A program made the translations under genes and the position numbers. The notes under the pieces were generated by a model. That model did no database searches. It saw only the letters and a program-made list of their open reading frames with translations, and was not told the DNA's origin. From Rutidosis leptorrhynchoides (Eukaryota; Streptophyta; Magnoliopsida; Asterales; Asteraceae), in contig NC_092342.1 in assembly GCF_046630445.1 (NCBI RefSeq), positions 80,898,001 through 80,962,000 on the forward strand: 64,000 bases of DNA, in the 5' to 3' direction. Positions 12,341 to 22,383 of the stretch are shown here, piece by piece. Numbering within the stretch: position 1 is the stretch's first letter; every line of letters begins with the position of its first letter.

Positions 12341-12558
12341 ATAACAGATACGCTAAGATATGAATTTATCTATACACTGTCTATGCAATAGAGACAGTAA
12401 GACGTGTCTAGACTTTAAGGATGATAAGCAAATTATTTCAACACTAAATGATAAGCAAAACTTTTGACATGCAGACACGGTCGAAGTCCAGACCCACTAA
12501 TGCATCTAAACAACTATCAGTTTGACACTAATGCAAGACCTGGTTCGCTAAGACCACC

Positions 12559-12570
12559 GCTCTGATACCA
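12559..12570 (-). promoter_or_regulatory. Primer-binding site of element F
   Basis: The minus strand reads TGGTATCAGAGC, initiator tRNA-Met type, two bases from the LTR boundary at 12573. Confidence 0.85.
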
Positions 12571-12572
12571 CA

Positions 12573-13598
12573 TGTAGTGACCCGTCCTAATCCATAAGAA
12601 CAAATACAATAACATATGATTACATCGCGAGGTACTTGACCTCTATATGATACATTTTACAAACATTGCATTCGTTTTTAAAAGACAAACTTTCATTTCA
12701 TCGAAAGTTGACGGAATGCATACCATTTCATAATATATCCAACTATAATTTACTTAATAATAATCTTGATGAAATCAACGACTCGAATGCAACGTCTTTT
12801 GAAATATGTCATGAATGACTCCAAGTAATATCTCTAAAATGAGCAAATGCACAGCGGAAGATTTCTTTCATACCTGAGAATAAACATGCTTTCAAGTATC
12901 AACCAAAAGGTTGGTGAGTTCATTAGTTTAACATAAATAATCATTTTCATCATTTTAATAGACCACAAAATTTTCATTTTCATTTCTCATAAATATACAT
13001 CTCATATCAGGCATTTCGTAAACTGTATAGAGATAAAAAATCATTCATATGGTGAACACCTGGTAACCGACCTTAACAAGATGTATATAGAATATCCCCA
13101 TCATTCCGGGACACCCATCGGACATAATAAACTCGAAGTACTAAAGCATTCCAAATTCCAGAATGGGGGTTGTTAGTTCCCGTAGATCTACCTTTAGGAT
13201 TCGCGTTAATTAGGGGTGCACTAATTCTCAATATTAGTGATGTTCCCTAATTCTTAGGCTACCAAGCTAAAAGGGGCATATTCGATTTCGATCATTCAAC
13301 CATATAAAGTAGTTTCAATTACTTGTGTCTATTTCGTAAAACAGTTATAAAACAGCGCATGTATTCTCAGTCCCAAAAATATATATTGCAAAAGCATTTA
13401 AAAAGGGAGCAAATGAAACTCACTCTACAATATTTTTCGTGGAATTGTTCGTGAATCATCAAGAGCAGTCGAAGGTCAATTGAATATATGAACATCGTTT
13501 CAAAATTTTCTAGACTCAACATTACATACTTTGCTTATCGTATCGAAATCATGTAAAGATTAAGTTTAAATTAAGTCAAAAATTCCTGGGTCGTCACA
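12573..13598 (-). repeat. 5' LTR of element F, 1026 bp
   Basis: TG...CA ends (TGTAGTGACCC...GTCGTCACA) with the primer-binding site on the left and a disrupted coding frame on the right. It is shorter than related LTRs here, so it may be deleted inside. Confidence 0.7.
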
Positions 13599-15430
13599 CT
13601 CCTTCACCGCATTGACATAGGCATTGAACTTTACAGACACGGGGTCCGAGTCCATTATCTTTTGCGCAATGATGGGGAGGGAGGTGCGAAGCTTCAACAA
13701 GTCCGCCTCGGCTAGTTCGCGGCCAGTTACCACGTCATCCTTCTCTCGGCTGACCCTGTCTAGGTCAGCCCGCAAACGTTTCGCTTCACCCTTGGCCTGA
13801 TCAACGGCCCCCATCAGCTCTTGATTTTTCTTCCTTTTCGCAATCAAGGAAGTTTTCGTTTCATCCGCAGACGCCTCGGCAGCCTTGCGTGCCTCATCTG
13901 CGTCTCTCCTATCATTTCGTAACTGATCAATACCCGCTTGTAGCAAGCCTAGATCGGTCTCTTTCCGCACAGCCAATTGGTACAAATTCGTAGCACGACG
14001 TACCCCTTTCGCGAACATGCCAAAAAACACAAGGCCGTTTTGGATAAAGGCGTTGTACGCTTGGTGGAAGGGCGGTGCTGCTAGTTGCTCGCGGAATTCG
14101 ACCGGAAAAATTTGTTGCAGGAAAGCAGACTGTTCAGCAGCATTCTCTGCGGAGGATTGAGTAAGTTGGTCCAGGTTAGCAAGGCGGAAGCTACCGCGTG
14201 GTGGAGTTGGTGTAGAATCCGAATCAAGATGTATCGCTTTGTCTCTTGATGTGGCGGTGGCTTCAAGGTCTGGATTGGCCTGCGGTGGCATGTGGTGCCT
14301 GTCGTCTAGATGCTCTGCGCAGATGCATTGGTTAGTTAATATCGTCATAACTTAACAGAAGCAGTGGTAATGTAATGCTCACCCGTGGTTGGAGGTGGAA
14401 GATTTGTGGATGGATGCTCTACGGGAATGAAGTTGTCATTCCGCATATCCTCCATTTGTTTCGGAGTCAGTTTCTTCTTCTTGGATGCAGCAGCTGATGG
14501 GTCTGCGGTCGTTTTGCGTTTGTTTCCCGATGTTTGCTTGGCAAGTACCTCGTTCTTGCCTAATTTTTCCTGCTCAAGGGGCTCGTTTATTTTCTGTTTG
14601 CGAAAGGAAATCGTCGCAATCTCCTCCACGGTTAACACCTTCTTCATCTTCATCTCTGCATACATAAACGAGTGTTAGTCACAGACATATATGGCTGCGT
14701 AAAATAAATATGCACGTTACTATTCCCACCCTTTCCATTCGGTGCGACTATGGCTGGTCGCAGATCCTCCCATGGCCAATGGGCAGATATCTTCCCCAGA
14801 CACAGCATGACGTTTCCATAGGCGCGGTGTACAAGCTGTGCATTTGTGCACTCCACGAGCAGCTTGGATTCTTCATCGTCCAGCTTTGGGGTTTTGTTTA
14901 CATCTTTTGCTACCCCTTCGCACCAAACTAAGGTTTGCGGAAAACTCGTGCCCAAGACGGTTTGGTCAATATAGAAGAAGGTTTCTTTCCATTGGCCGGC
15001 ATTTGATTTGGGGGGTTTTTGTGAAATTTTGGCGTGCGAAAAACGTGAACCAAGATTTATGGTGCATGACGAGATGGTATAAATGTCAAAACACGTTGAC
15101 CATGGGTACCTTGTTTAGCGCAGCACACTACATTTCAAACAGGACTATCTTTCCTATCGCGTATGGATGTAACTTCCCTAATTCTACATGGTAATGGTCT
15201 AACACACCTAGGAAAAAGTCAGATGGTGGAACCCTAAAGTTCCCGTGCTTAAATGCGTGTTCGTAAATAGCCACCTTCTTCTCCAGTGGCTCATGGGCAC
15301 GTTGGTGGGATTGGGGTGGTACCGGGTTATACTGTGCTAACGGTGGATATTGCTTAATTAAAGAATCTATATGTTTCTGCTCAATAACAGATACTACACT
15401 ATCTATAAACATTTCGTTAGCCTTCGTCAT
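13599..15430 (-). pseudogene. Antisense extra ORF of element G, Transposase_28 (putative gypsy-type) family, broken
   Basis: Four pieces read leftwards. 15128-15430 begins MTKANEMFIDSVV and contains FRVPPSDFFLGVLDHYHVEL then HPYAIGKI. Sequence on to about 14960 continues as HLYHLVMHHKSWFTF after two stops. 14650-14955 contains an LVWCEGVAKD segment. 14345-14665 is Lys-rich with a KKKK basic patch. 13566-14348 is a 260-residue frame, mostly coiled coil with Arg/Asp/Glu/Ala. The first part fits the plant family annotated as putative gypsy-type transposase (Transposase_28), known as an additional antisense ORF in Tat-type retrotransposons. The C terminus is cut by the element F LTR. Codon use is GC-richer than the surroundings. 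Confidence 0.6.
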
Positions 15431-15889
15431 TTAATAAGGATGATCGGAGAGTTACTGACCTTTTCTGACTGGCCGGAAATAAACTTCTTCTGATCGGAAT
15501 TGATTTGATCGGAGTAAAATTTGCAGCATATCGAAGAAGCTTGGGTCAGAAAAATAGAAATGTGGGTAAATCCGGCCTATTTATAGCGAAGATTGGGAGT
15601 CATGGGGTGAAACGGTTTCATCGTGGTTGTACACGTGTAACGCAATCAACGATCGGCATTTTTTGCACGCGCGTGGATGTCAGTCTGATGTGCCTAATGT
15701 TGAGTGCGTGGATCACACGCGCCTGCCAACTGCCACTTTACGTCTTGTCAGCCGAATGCGCTTCTGCGACAGTGACAGGCATTTAATGACCTTGAGACGC
15801 ACGCGGTAAATTTAATGCTAGCCGTTTTCTTGTTTTTCTTTTTCGCTTAATAGTTTGATATCATTTGTCTTACGTCATATAATATCAAA

Positions 15890-15900
15890 CTGGGGGGACA
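15890..15900 (+). promoter_or_regulatory. Polypurine tract of element G
   Basis: CTGGGGGGACA directly precedes the TGATACC start of an LTR-like segment on the plus strand. The element is therefore plus-strand, opposite to its adjacent ORF, as expected for an antisense extra ORF. Confidence 0.55.
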
Positions 15901-15903
15901 TAA

Positions 15904-16420
15904 TGATACCGCAACCCGCATGCGCATTATATACGTATGCGGGCGCTCGCTAGCATGCGTATGCGTGTACTTTGTATGCTGTATGAGGCATGCGGTAATG
16001 TATCGAATGCCTTTGTTCCCGGTACGACGGTTACTTGGTCATCAAGTCAATATCTTTTCCATAATTACAACCGAGATTCGGGGGAGTTTGTTATGGAGAG
16101 GATTGTCACAATCTTAGACGGTTCTAGAATTAGGGTTTGCCTATATATACTAACCCTAATTATCATTCTAGACACCATCACGTTACGTAACCACTGTCTG
16201 CTACACATCTCACGTTACAAGCATCATCTTTCATCTTCTCAAGGTTTACAGGTTAGTTCCATATTGACTAGCACCTACAACCTTACATGGGGCCTTCTGA
16301 TCAACGACCGTTACCGAAGGTGGACTTAATCACTTGGCCACCCTGCCGACATCATCATGTCGGCCAGGGCTATTCACGGTAGTCGGACCGGAGAGTCAAG
16401 TTCTAAGATCCTTAACCCCC
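15904..16420 (+). repeat. 3' LTR of element G (right end uncertain)
   Basis: Begins TGATACCGCAACCCG after the polypurine tract. It is rich in GCATGCG words (15917-15995), has a TATA box CCTATATATACTAACCC near 16140, and carries a strong hairpin at 16341-16369 with CCGACAT and ATGTCGG arms. I could not place the right end or a target duplication. The GC content drops after about 16430. Confidence 0.5.
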
Positions 16421-17486
16421 TCCCCCCTCCCTTTAGCTTATTGAACAGGCATATTGATCCTATGGAAAATATATGCATGATCAATAAGAATTCTAAACCA
16501 TACAAGTGTCAAACTCTTATAATATAATCCTAAAAGTTCATGTCATTCCAAGTAAATATTAACAGGTTTAACTCATCATGCAATTGTAAATAACAATCAA
16601 ACAATGAATCATAAACAAAATTGAAATAAGCATTAAAGATAGAATTAAAGTAAACATTTAATAAGAACAAAGCGTTAGGAAATTAAAATCCTTAAAGACT
16701 TGAAAAGTAAAACCTTATCTACCTTAGAGAAAGCTAATTAAAAACGTAATTGAACTTAATTGGAAAGTGATACATAAAGTGATACATAACTCTACATATT
16801 AGCTCTCCATCTATAGGGCAAAACCCTCAAAAATTCGAATTTTTGTTGAGCCGGAGGCTTTTTCCCATTTTAGCCGGTGGTTACAAGCATTAGCCGATGG
16901 CTCTTTTCACTATTCTAGAAACTTCTCTGACAAGCTAGAGGCTGTTTCCTTAGTTGGCAGTTCGAATTAATTTTCATATTTTTTCAATTTTGAACATCTT
17001 TTTATGACAGACGTCGGCTCTTTAAATAGTCGGGGGCTATTTCTGATGAAAGTCGGAGGCTCTCTGATTAACCGACGGCTATTCTTTACAGATATGGAAT
17101 TCTTAAATTTATTCAACATGATAGATGGCAGCTAAATGAACAAATGAGGTTGTTTTCATTGTCTTCGACTTCTCTTTATTCCTCTTCGACTTTTCTTTAC
17201 TCCTTTTCGCATATTTTTCATCAGTTTGAATACAAAATCATACCAACTATTCCAAACACACAAAACGTTAAATGTTCATGAGAATAAGGCATAATTCACT
17301 TAAATGGAAAGAATATCACCCTAAATTTATTTGTAAACGTATAAAATAGATGATATCAGTTGCCGTTCATAATTGAATATTCATCCCATCGTAATAACTT
17401 TGAAAATTAAAAAGCTCAATGATACAATTCTGTAATTTTCATTTACTTCATCAACCAATTTTCTTGAGCTAGAACTTCCGCTATAA
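16421..17486. other. AT-rich stretch without a gene; short degenerate repeats
   Basis: No supported ORF. Between 16851 and 17092 the word GCCG(A/G)(A/T/C)GGCT recurs about eight times with variations (for example GCCGGAGGCT, GCCGATGGCT, GCCGACGGCT). This looks like an eroded minisatellite, probably from an old LTR element. The rest shows nothing I can name. Confidence 0.5.
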
Positions 17487-17784
17487 ATCAAAAGAGTTCA
17501 AACCATGGAAGCTTGGCTTGAGTGGCATGGGGGTGGAATCTAACTTGGGGTACTACCAATCCAGGTTCGATTCTCACTCCAAGCAGGGAGTTTCCAACAT
17601 TTGATAGTACTGCCAACATCAATGCGATTTGGAAAAGTCTCTGGCGAGGGTGTGTTTCCCAACCTTCGATGGTACTGCCAACATCAATGCGAATTGGGTT
17701 TCCTACTAACTCGTGTGTAGGTGACAAATGAGAGGATTCGATGTCGATATCGCCTTTCAGAAAAAAACAATCAAAAGAGTTCAA
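17487..17784 (+). mobile_element. SINE, copy 1 of family S1, with 15-bp target duplication
   Basis: The body (17502-17769) starts tRNA-like, with GGCTTGAGTGG (A-box-like) and GGTTCGATTCT (B-box) about 50 bp apart. It has an internal repeat of GGTACTGCCAACATCAATGCG and ends in a short A tract. It is flanked by perfect 15-bp direct repeats ATCAAAAGAGTTCAA at 17487-17501 and 17770-17784. A second copy lies at 60542-60801. Transcription by RNA polymerase III and mobilisation by a LINE are inferred from the class. Confidence 0.8.
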
Positions 17785-18314
17785 GATTACAAGATGATTT
17801 TGTGATTGAGGGGGAGTAAAAGGCAACTTAATGAAGATTCTACATTTGACGGGAGCAAAAGATATATGTAATTTTGTCATTGTCAAGTCCCTTCTAATGT
17901 TGTTTATTCTCTCAAAATCAAACATTTCAGGTAAGATTTATCTTCAACAAATGTTTTTGTGAAAGTTCAAAATCAAAGATTATTGACATTCCGAGAGAAG
18001 ATCATCATAATAGATTGTGCTTCGAAATTCTTCTCAACATGTCTACTACAACTCATGACGTTAGAGCTTCATCAAAGATAACATCAAAAGTTGAAGATCT
18101 ATCAAGTTTTTCATCAATGATCATAGAAGTACAAGTCATCAAAAAAGGAAGATTGTCAGGACCAACCCACACCAGCTGTGGAAGATACAAGTATTTTAAG
18201 ATCATTTGAGAAATGAGGTTATGATTCATGAATAATTCAGTCCTAAGACTCGTTTTTTCACTGCTAAAGTCAACTACTCGAAGCTTTCACAACACAAGAG
18301 TAGTCACCTAATTA
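17785..18314. other. No gene seen
   Basis: Short open frames only (for example 18015-18209), without recognisable motifs. AT-rich single-copy-looking DNA. Confidence 0.5.
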
Positions 18315-18599
18315 GTTACCTACAGGGGCGTCCCGTAGATTTCAATTTTTCACATGGGCCTTGTTCAGTTATCAAATAATAGACCTTTACTTTACAAAAG
18401 TTTTAAACAATTGTAAGAATAAGTTCATTAAATAATAAAAAATTAGATTAAGTACAAGCATTAGTCATAATAAATATTATTCATAAGTACTAAATATTGT
18501 TCATAAGTAATACATATTGTTGGATTATACGCCCTTTTGAATAATGGGCCCTGTGCAAGCATACATGTTGAACACCCTCAAATCCGCCCCGGTCACCTA
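18315..18599. mobile_element. hAT-like MITE, 269 bp, with 8-bp duplication
   Basis: Element 18323-18591 begins CAGGGGCG and ends CCGCCCCG. The flanks GTTACCTA (18315-18322) and GTCACCTA (18592-18599) match at 7 of 8 bases. CAGGGGCG termini with 8-bp duplications are typical of hAT elements. No transposase is encoded. Confidence 0.55.
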
Positions 18600-18891
18600 G
18601 TGACCTAATACACAACATTAGCCGTATCCTCCAAAAGCTCTCTAGTCACCAACGAAGATCAAGAAGTCGTATAAGCTGCTTGGTCTAAATTTCTTTTGCT
18701 TTCTCTGATCTTTTAAACCCGCATCCCTCTTCTCCTTCAAAACTTTTTGTTCGTGGATCTTCTACTGCCATTTTGTAGATCGATTGTGCAGCTCCTTTCC
18801 TCCGGCCACCGGCTTCTATCCGGTGGTCTTGAGTAACTCCTGTCTCACCGATTTTCTGTTTTCTTTTTTTCTTGCTCCGACAAGCGGCGTG

Positions 18892-19537
18892 ATGGGTGGC
18901 AAGAACAAGAAGAAATTTATGGCGACACCGGGTAGGGTGTTGCGCAATCGGAAAATTAGGGAAGCTCTTGATGAGCTTTCGAAGGAGAGGGAACCGGAGG
19001 TAGGCAAATCTAAGGAGGGAGAAGTCTCAGACACAGGTCGTAATCGATCTCTGGGACCAGACTTGGGAAGCCAATCGTACGATCTTAATACATCTGATTC
19101 TGAAATTTCTGGTGTAAACAAGACTGACATGAAAGTGACCAATACGCCTACAAGTGCTTCGGTGGATGATTTTAAACAGGATGAACATGTTAGCGTGCAC
19201 TCAGGTGACTCATCTGATCATGAATCTATCCATAATGATTATGACTTTCCTCCTCTAGTCTCTTCGCCTAAGGGTTCGAAAGCTGAAACATGAAAGGATC
19301 CTTCAGTTAAAGATACGAAGGGTGATGATGATACATATCCTAACAATGAAGGTTGTGATGATCACGAGGATGATACAGCAGCTGGTGTTCACATGAACAA
19401 GATCAGAGATAATCCAGGGACACAAACTGTTGATGATGGAAAGGATATTCTTCATTCAAACCCTGTTCCTTCCTCTAATAATAACCCTCCTAGCAAGGGA
19501 GATGAAGGTTATAAACAGAATGATGATGCGGGGGTTG
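18892..19537 (+). pseudogene. LINE ORF1, N-terminal half, cut by element B
   Basis: Starts MGGKNKKKFMATPGRVLRN and is basic at the N terminus, then rich in Ser/Asp/Glu and probably disordered. An in-frame TGA at 19291-19293 interrupts it, after which the same frame runs open to the element B boundary at 19537. Removing element B with one 5-bp duplication joins this frame to the one at 32211 without a shift. I chose the ATG at 18892 because the upstream in-frame ATG (18784) lies in a C/T-rich, leader-like stretch. Confidence 0.7.
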
Positions 19538-22348
19538 TGAAATGCCCCGTTCTTATTGATTAAAAACGTTCCATATTAATTGATTTTGTTGCGAGGTTTT
19601 GACCTCTATATGAGACGTTTTTCAAAGACTGCATTCATTTTTAAAACAAACCATAACCTTTATTTCATAAATAAAGGTTTAAAAAGCTTTACGTAGATTA
19701 TCAAATAATGATAATCTAAAATATCCTGTTTACACACGACCATTACATAATGGTTTACAATACAAATATGTTACATCGAAATCAGTTTCTTGAATGCAGT
19801 TTTTACACAATATCATACAAACATGGACTCCAAATCTTGTCCTTATTTTAGTATGCAACAGCGGAAGCTCTTAGTATTCACCTGAGAATAAACATGCTTT
19901 AAACGTCAACAAAAATGTTGGTGAGTTATAGGTTTAACCTATATGTATCAAATCGTAACAATAGACCACAAGATTTCATATTTCAATACACATCCCATAC
20001 ATAGAGATAAAAATCATTCATATGGTGAACACCTGGTAACCGACATTAACAAGATACATATATATAAGAATATCCCCATCATTCCGGGACACCCTTCGGA
20101 TATGATATAAATTTTGAAGTACTAAAGCATCCGGTACTTTAGATGGGGTTTGTTAGGCCCAATAGATCTATCTTTAGGATTTGCGTCAATTAGGGTGTCT
20201 GTTCCCTAATTCTTAGATTACCAGACTTAATAAAAAGGGGCATATTCGATTTCGATAATTCAACCATAGAATGTAGTTTCACGTACTTGTGGGCATATAG
20301 ATGTGTCGACATGATAGGTCGAAACATTGTATACGTGTCTATGGTATCTCAAGATTACATAATATACAATACAAGTTGATTAAGTTATGGTTGGAATAGG
20401 TTTGTTACCAATTTTCACGTAGCTAAAATGAGAAAAATTATCCAATCTTGTTTTACCCATAACTTCTTCATTTTAAATCCGTTTTGAGTGAATCAAATTG
20501 CTATGGTTTCATATTGAACTCTATTTTATGAATCTAAACAGAAAAGTATAGGTTTATAGTCGGAAAAATAAGTTACAAGTCGTTTTTGTAAAGGTAGTCA
20601 TTTCAGTCGAAAGAACGACGTCTAGATGACCATTTTAGAAAACATACTTCCACTTTGAGTTTAACCATAATTTTTGGATATAGTTTCATGTTCATAATAA
20701 AAATAATTTTCTCAGAATAACAACTTTTAAATCAAAGTTTATCATAGTTTTTAATTAACTAACCCAAAACAGCCCGCGGTGTTACTACGACGGCGTAAAT
20801 CCGGTTTTATGGTGTTTTTCGTGTTTCCAGGTTTTAAATCATTAAGTTAGAATATCATATAGATATAGAACATGTGTGTAGTTAATTTTAAAATTCAAGT
20901 TAGAAGGATTAACGTTTGTTTGCGAACAAGTTTAGAATTAACTAAACTATGTTCTAGTGATTACGAGTTTAAACCTTCGAATAAGATAGTTTTATATATA
21001 TGAATCGAATGATGTTATGAACATCATTACTACCTCAAGTTTAGTAGGTAAACCTACTGGAAGTGACAAGAAATGATCTAGCTTCAAAGGATCTTGGATG
21101 GCTTGAAAGTTCTTGAAGTAGGATCATGACACAAAAACAAGTTCAAGTAAGATTTTTACTCGAATTAAGATAGTTTATAGTTATAGAAATTGAATCAAAG
21201 TTTGAATATGAATATTACCTTGAATAATAAAGATAACCTACTGTATATAACAAAGGTTTCTTGATCTATATGATTACTTGGAATGGATTAGAAAGCTTGG
21301 AAGTAAATTAGTAAACTTGAAGGGATTTTTGAAGTGTTCTTGAAGTGTTCTTCCTATGATGATTATAGCTTGATTCTTGAAGTGATTTTTGATGAAGATG
21401 ATGATTAACTACTGGAAAAATACGTTCATAATAGTGTGTGTGTGTTGAGAGAGAATTAGAAAGAGAATTGGAAGTGAAATGGAGTGAATGATGAGTGGTA
21501 ATTGGTGAGTGGTGAGTGGGGTTAAAAGGAGTTCTAGTTAGTTGACTAGCTCATGGTAGAAGTTAAAATTGATTAGTCATACATGACATAATCAAGAGTG
21601 GAATCCCATGCTAGTTCCTATTGGTATATACTCATAGTAAGTACGTTTTGAAGCTGTGTATAATACGGGTAAGAATACGACTAGAATTCTTGATGAAAGA
21701 AAAGAATGGAAAAGTAACTGTAACCATTTTCGTTAAGTATGAGTGTTTTGATATATGTCTTGAAGTCTTCCAAAAGTATTTTAATACATCTAAATACACT
21801 ACATGTATATACATTTTAACTGAGTCGTTAAGTCATCGTTAGTCGTTACATGTAAGTGTTGTTTTGAAACCTTTAAGTTAACGATCTCAATTAATGTTGT
21901 TAACCCATTGTTTATTATATCTAATGAGATGTTAAATTATTATATTATCATGATATTATGATATATTAATATATCTTAATATGATATATATACATTTAAA
22001 TGTCGTTACAACGATAATCGTTACATATATGTCTCGTTTCGAAATCCTTAAGTTAGTAGTCTTGTTTATATGTATATAACTCATTGTTAATATACTTATG
22101 GAGATACTTACTTATCATAATCTCATGTTAACCATATGTATATCCATATATATATCGTCATGTCGTTTTTACAAGTTTTAACGTTCGTGAATCGCCGGTC
22201 AACTTGGGTGGTCAATTGTCTATATGAAACATATTTCAATTAATCAAGTCTTAACAAGTTTGATTGCTTAACATGTTGGAAACATTTAATCATGTAAATA
22301 TCAATCTCAATTAATATATATAAACATGGAAAAGTTCGGGTCACTACA
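19538..22348 (-). repeat. 3' LTR of element B, 2811 bp, with an internal deletion
   Basis: TG...CA ends. Compared with the 5' LTR it lacks about 440 bp: sequence jumps at about 20290 (CTTGTG to GGCATATAG) where the other LTR continues for 29707-30149. Otherwise the two align closely. Short ORFs repeated in both LTRs (for example 21621-21842 and 31479-31700) are LTR sequence and not genes. Confidence 0.85.
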
Positions 22349-22363
22349 GTACCTACCCGTTAA
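22349..22363 (-). promoter_or_regulatory. Polypurine tract of element B
   Basis: The minus strand reads AACGGGTAGGTAC directly before the 3' LTR. Identical to the element D tract at 50705-50717. Confidence 0.7.
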
Positions 22364-22383
22364 ATAAATTTCGTCCCGAAATT

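Larger units (their letters stand above)
10460..13598 (-). mobile_element. Element F: partial Ty3/gypsy element inside the element G antisense ORF
   Basis: Reads on the minus strand: LTR 12573-13598, primer-binding site 12559-12570, then about 2.1 kb of leader and gag-like sequence ending at element E. No pol and no 3' LTR are visible. Its LTR interrupts the coding frame at 13598/13599: the open frame there ends in residues CDDPGIFDLI, which are encoded by LTR bases. Confidence 0.7.

Noticed and set aside
17502-17580. tRNA gene
   Set aside because: A-box and B-box words are present but no cloverleaf or acceptor stem; these are SINE heads. The same holds at 55425 and 57764.
17488-17925. 145-residue minus-strand ORF
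   Set aside because: Most of it overlaps SINE S1 copy 1; no protein family features.
21621-21842. 73-residue ORF repeated identically at 31479-31700
   Set aside because: Both lie at the same place in the two LTRs of element B. No start context or family match; it is LTR sequence.
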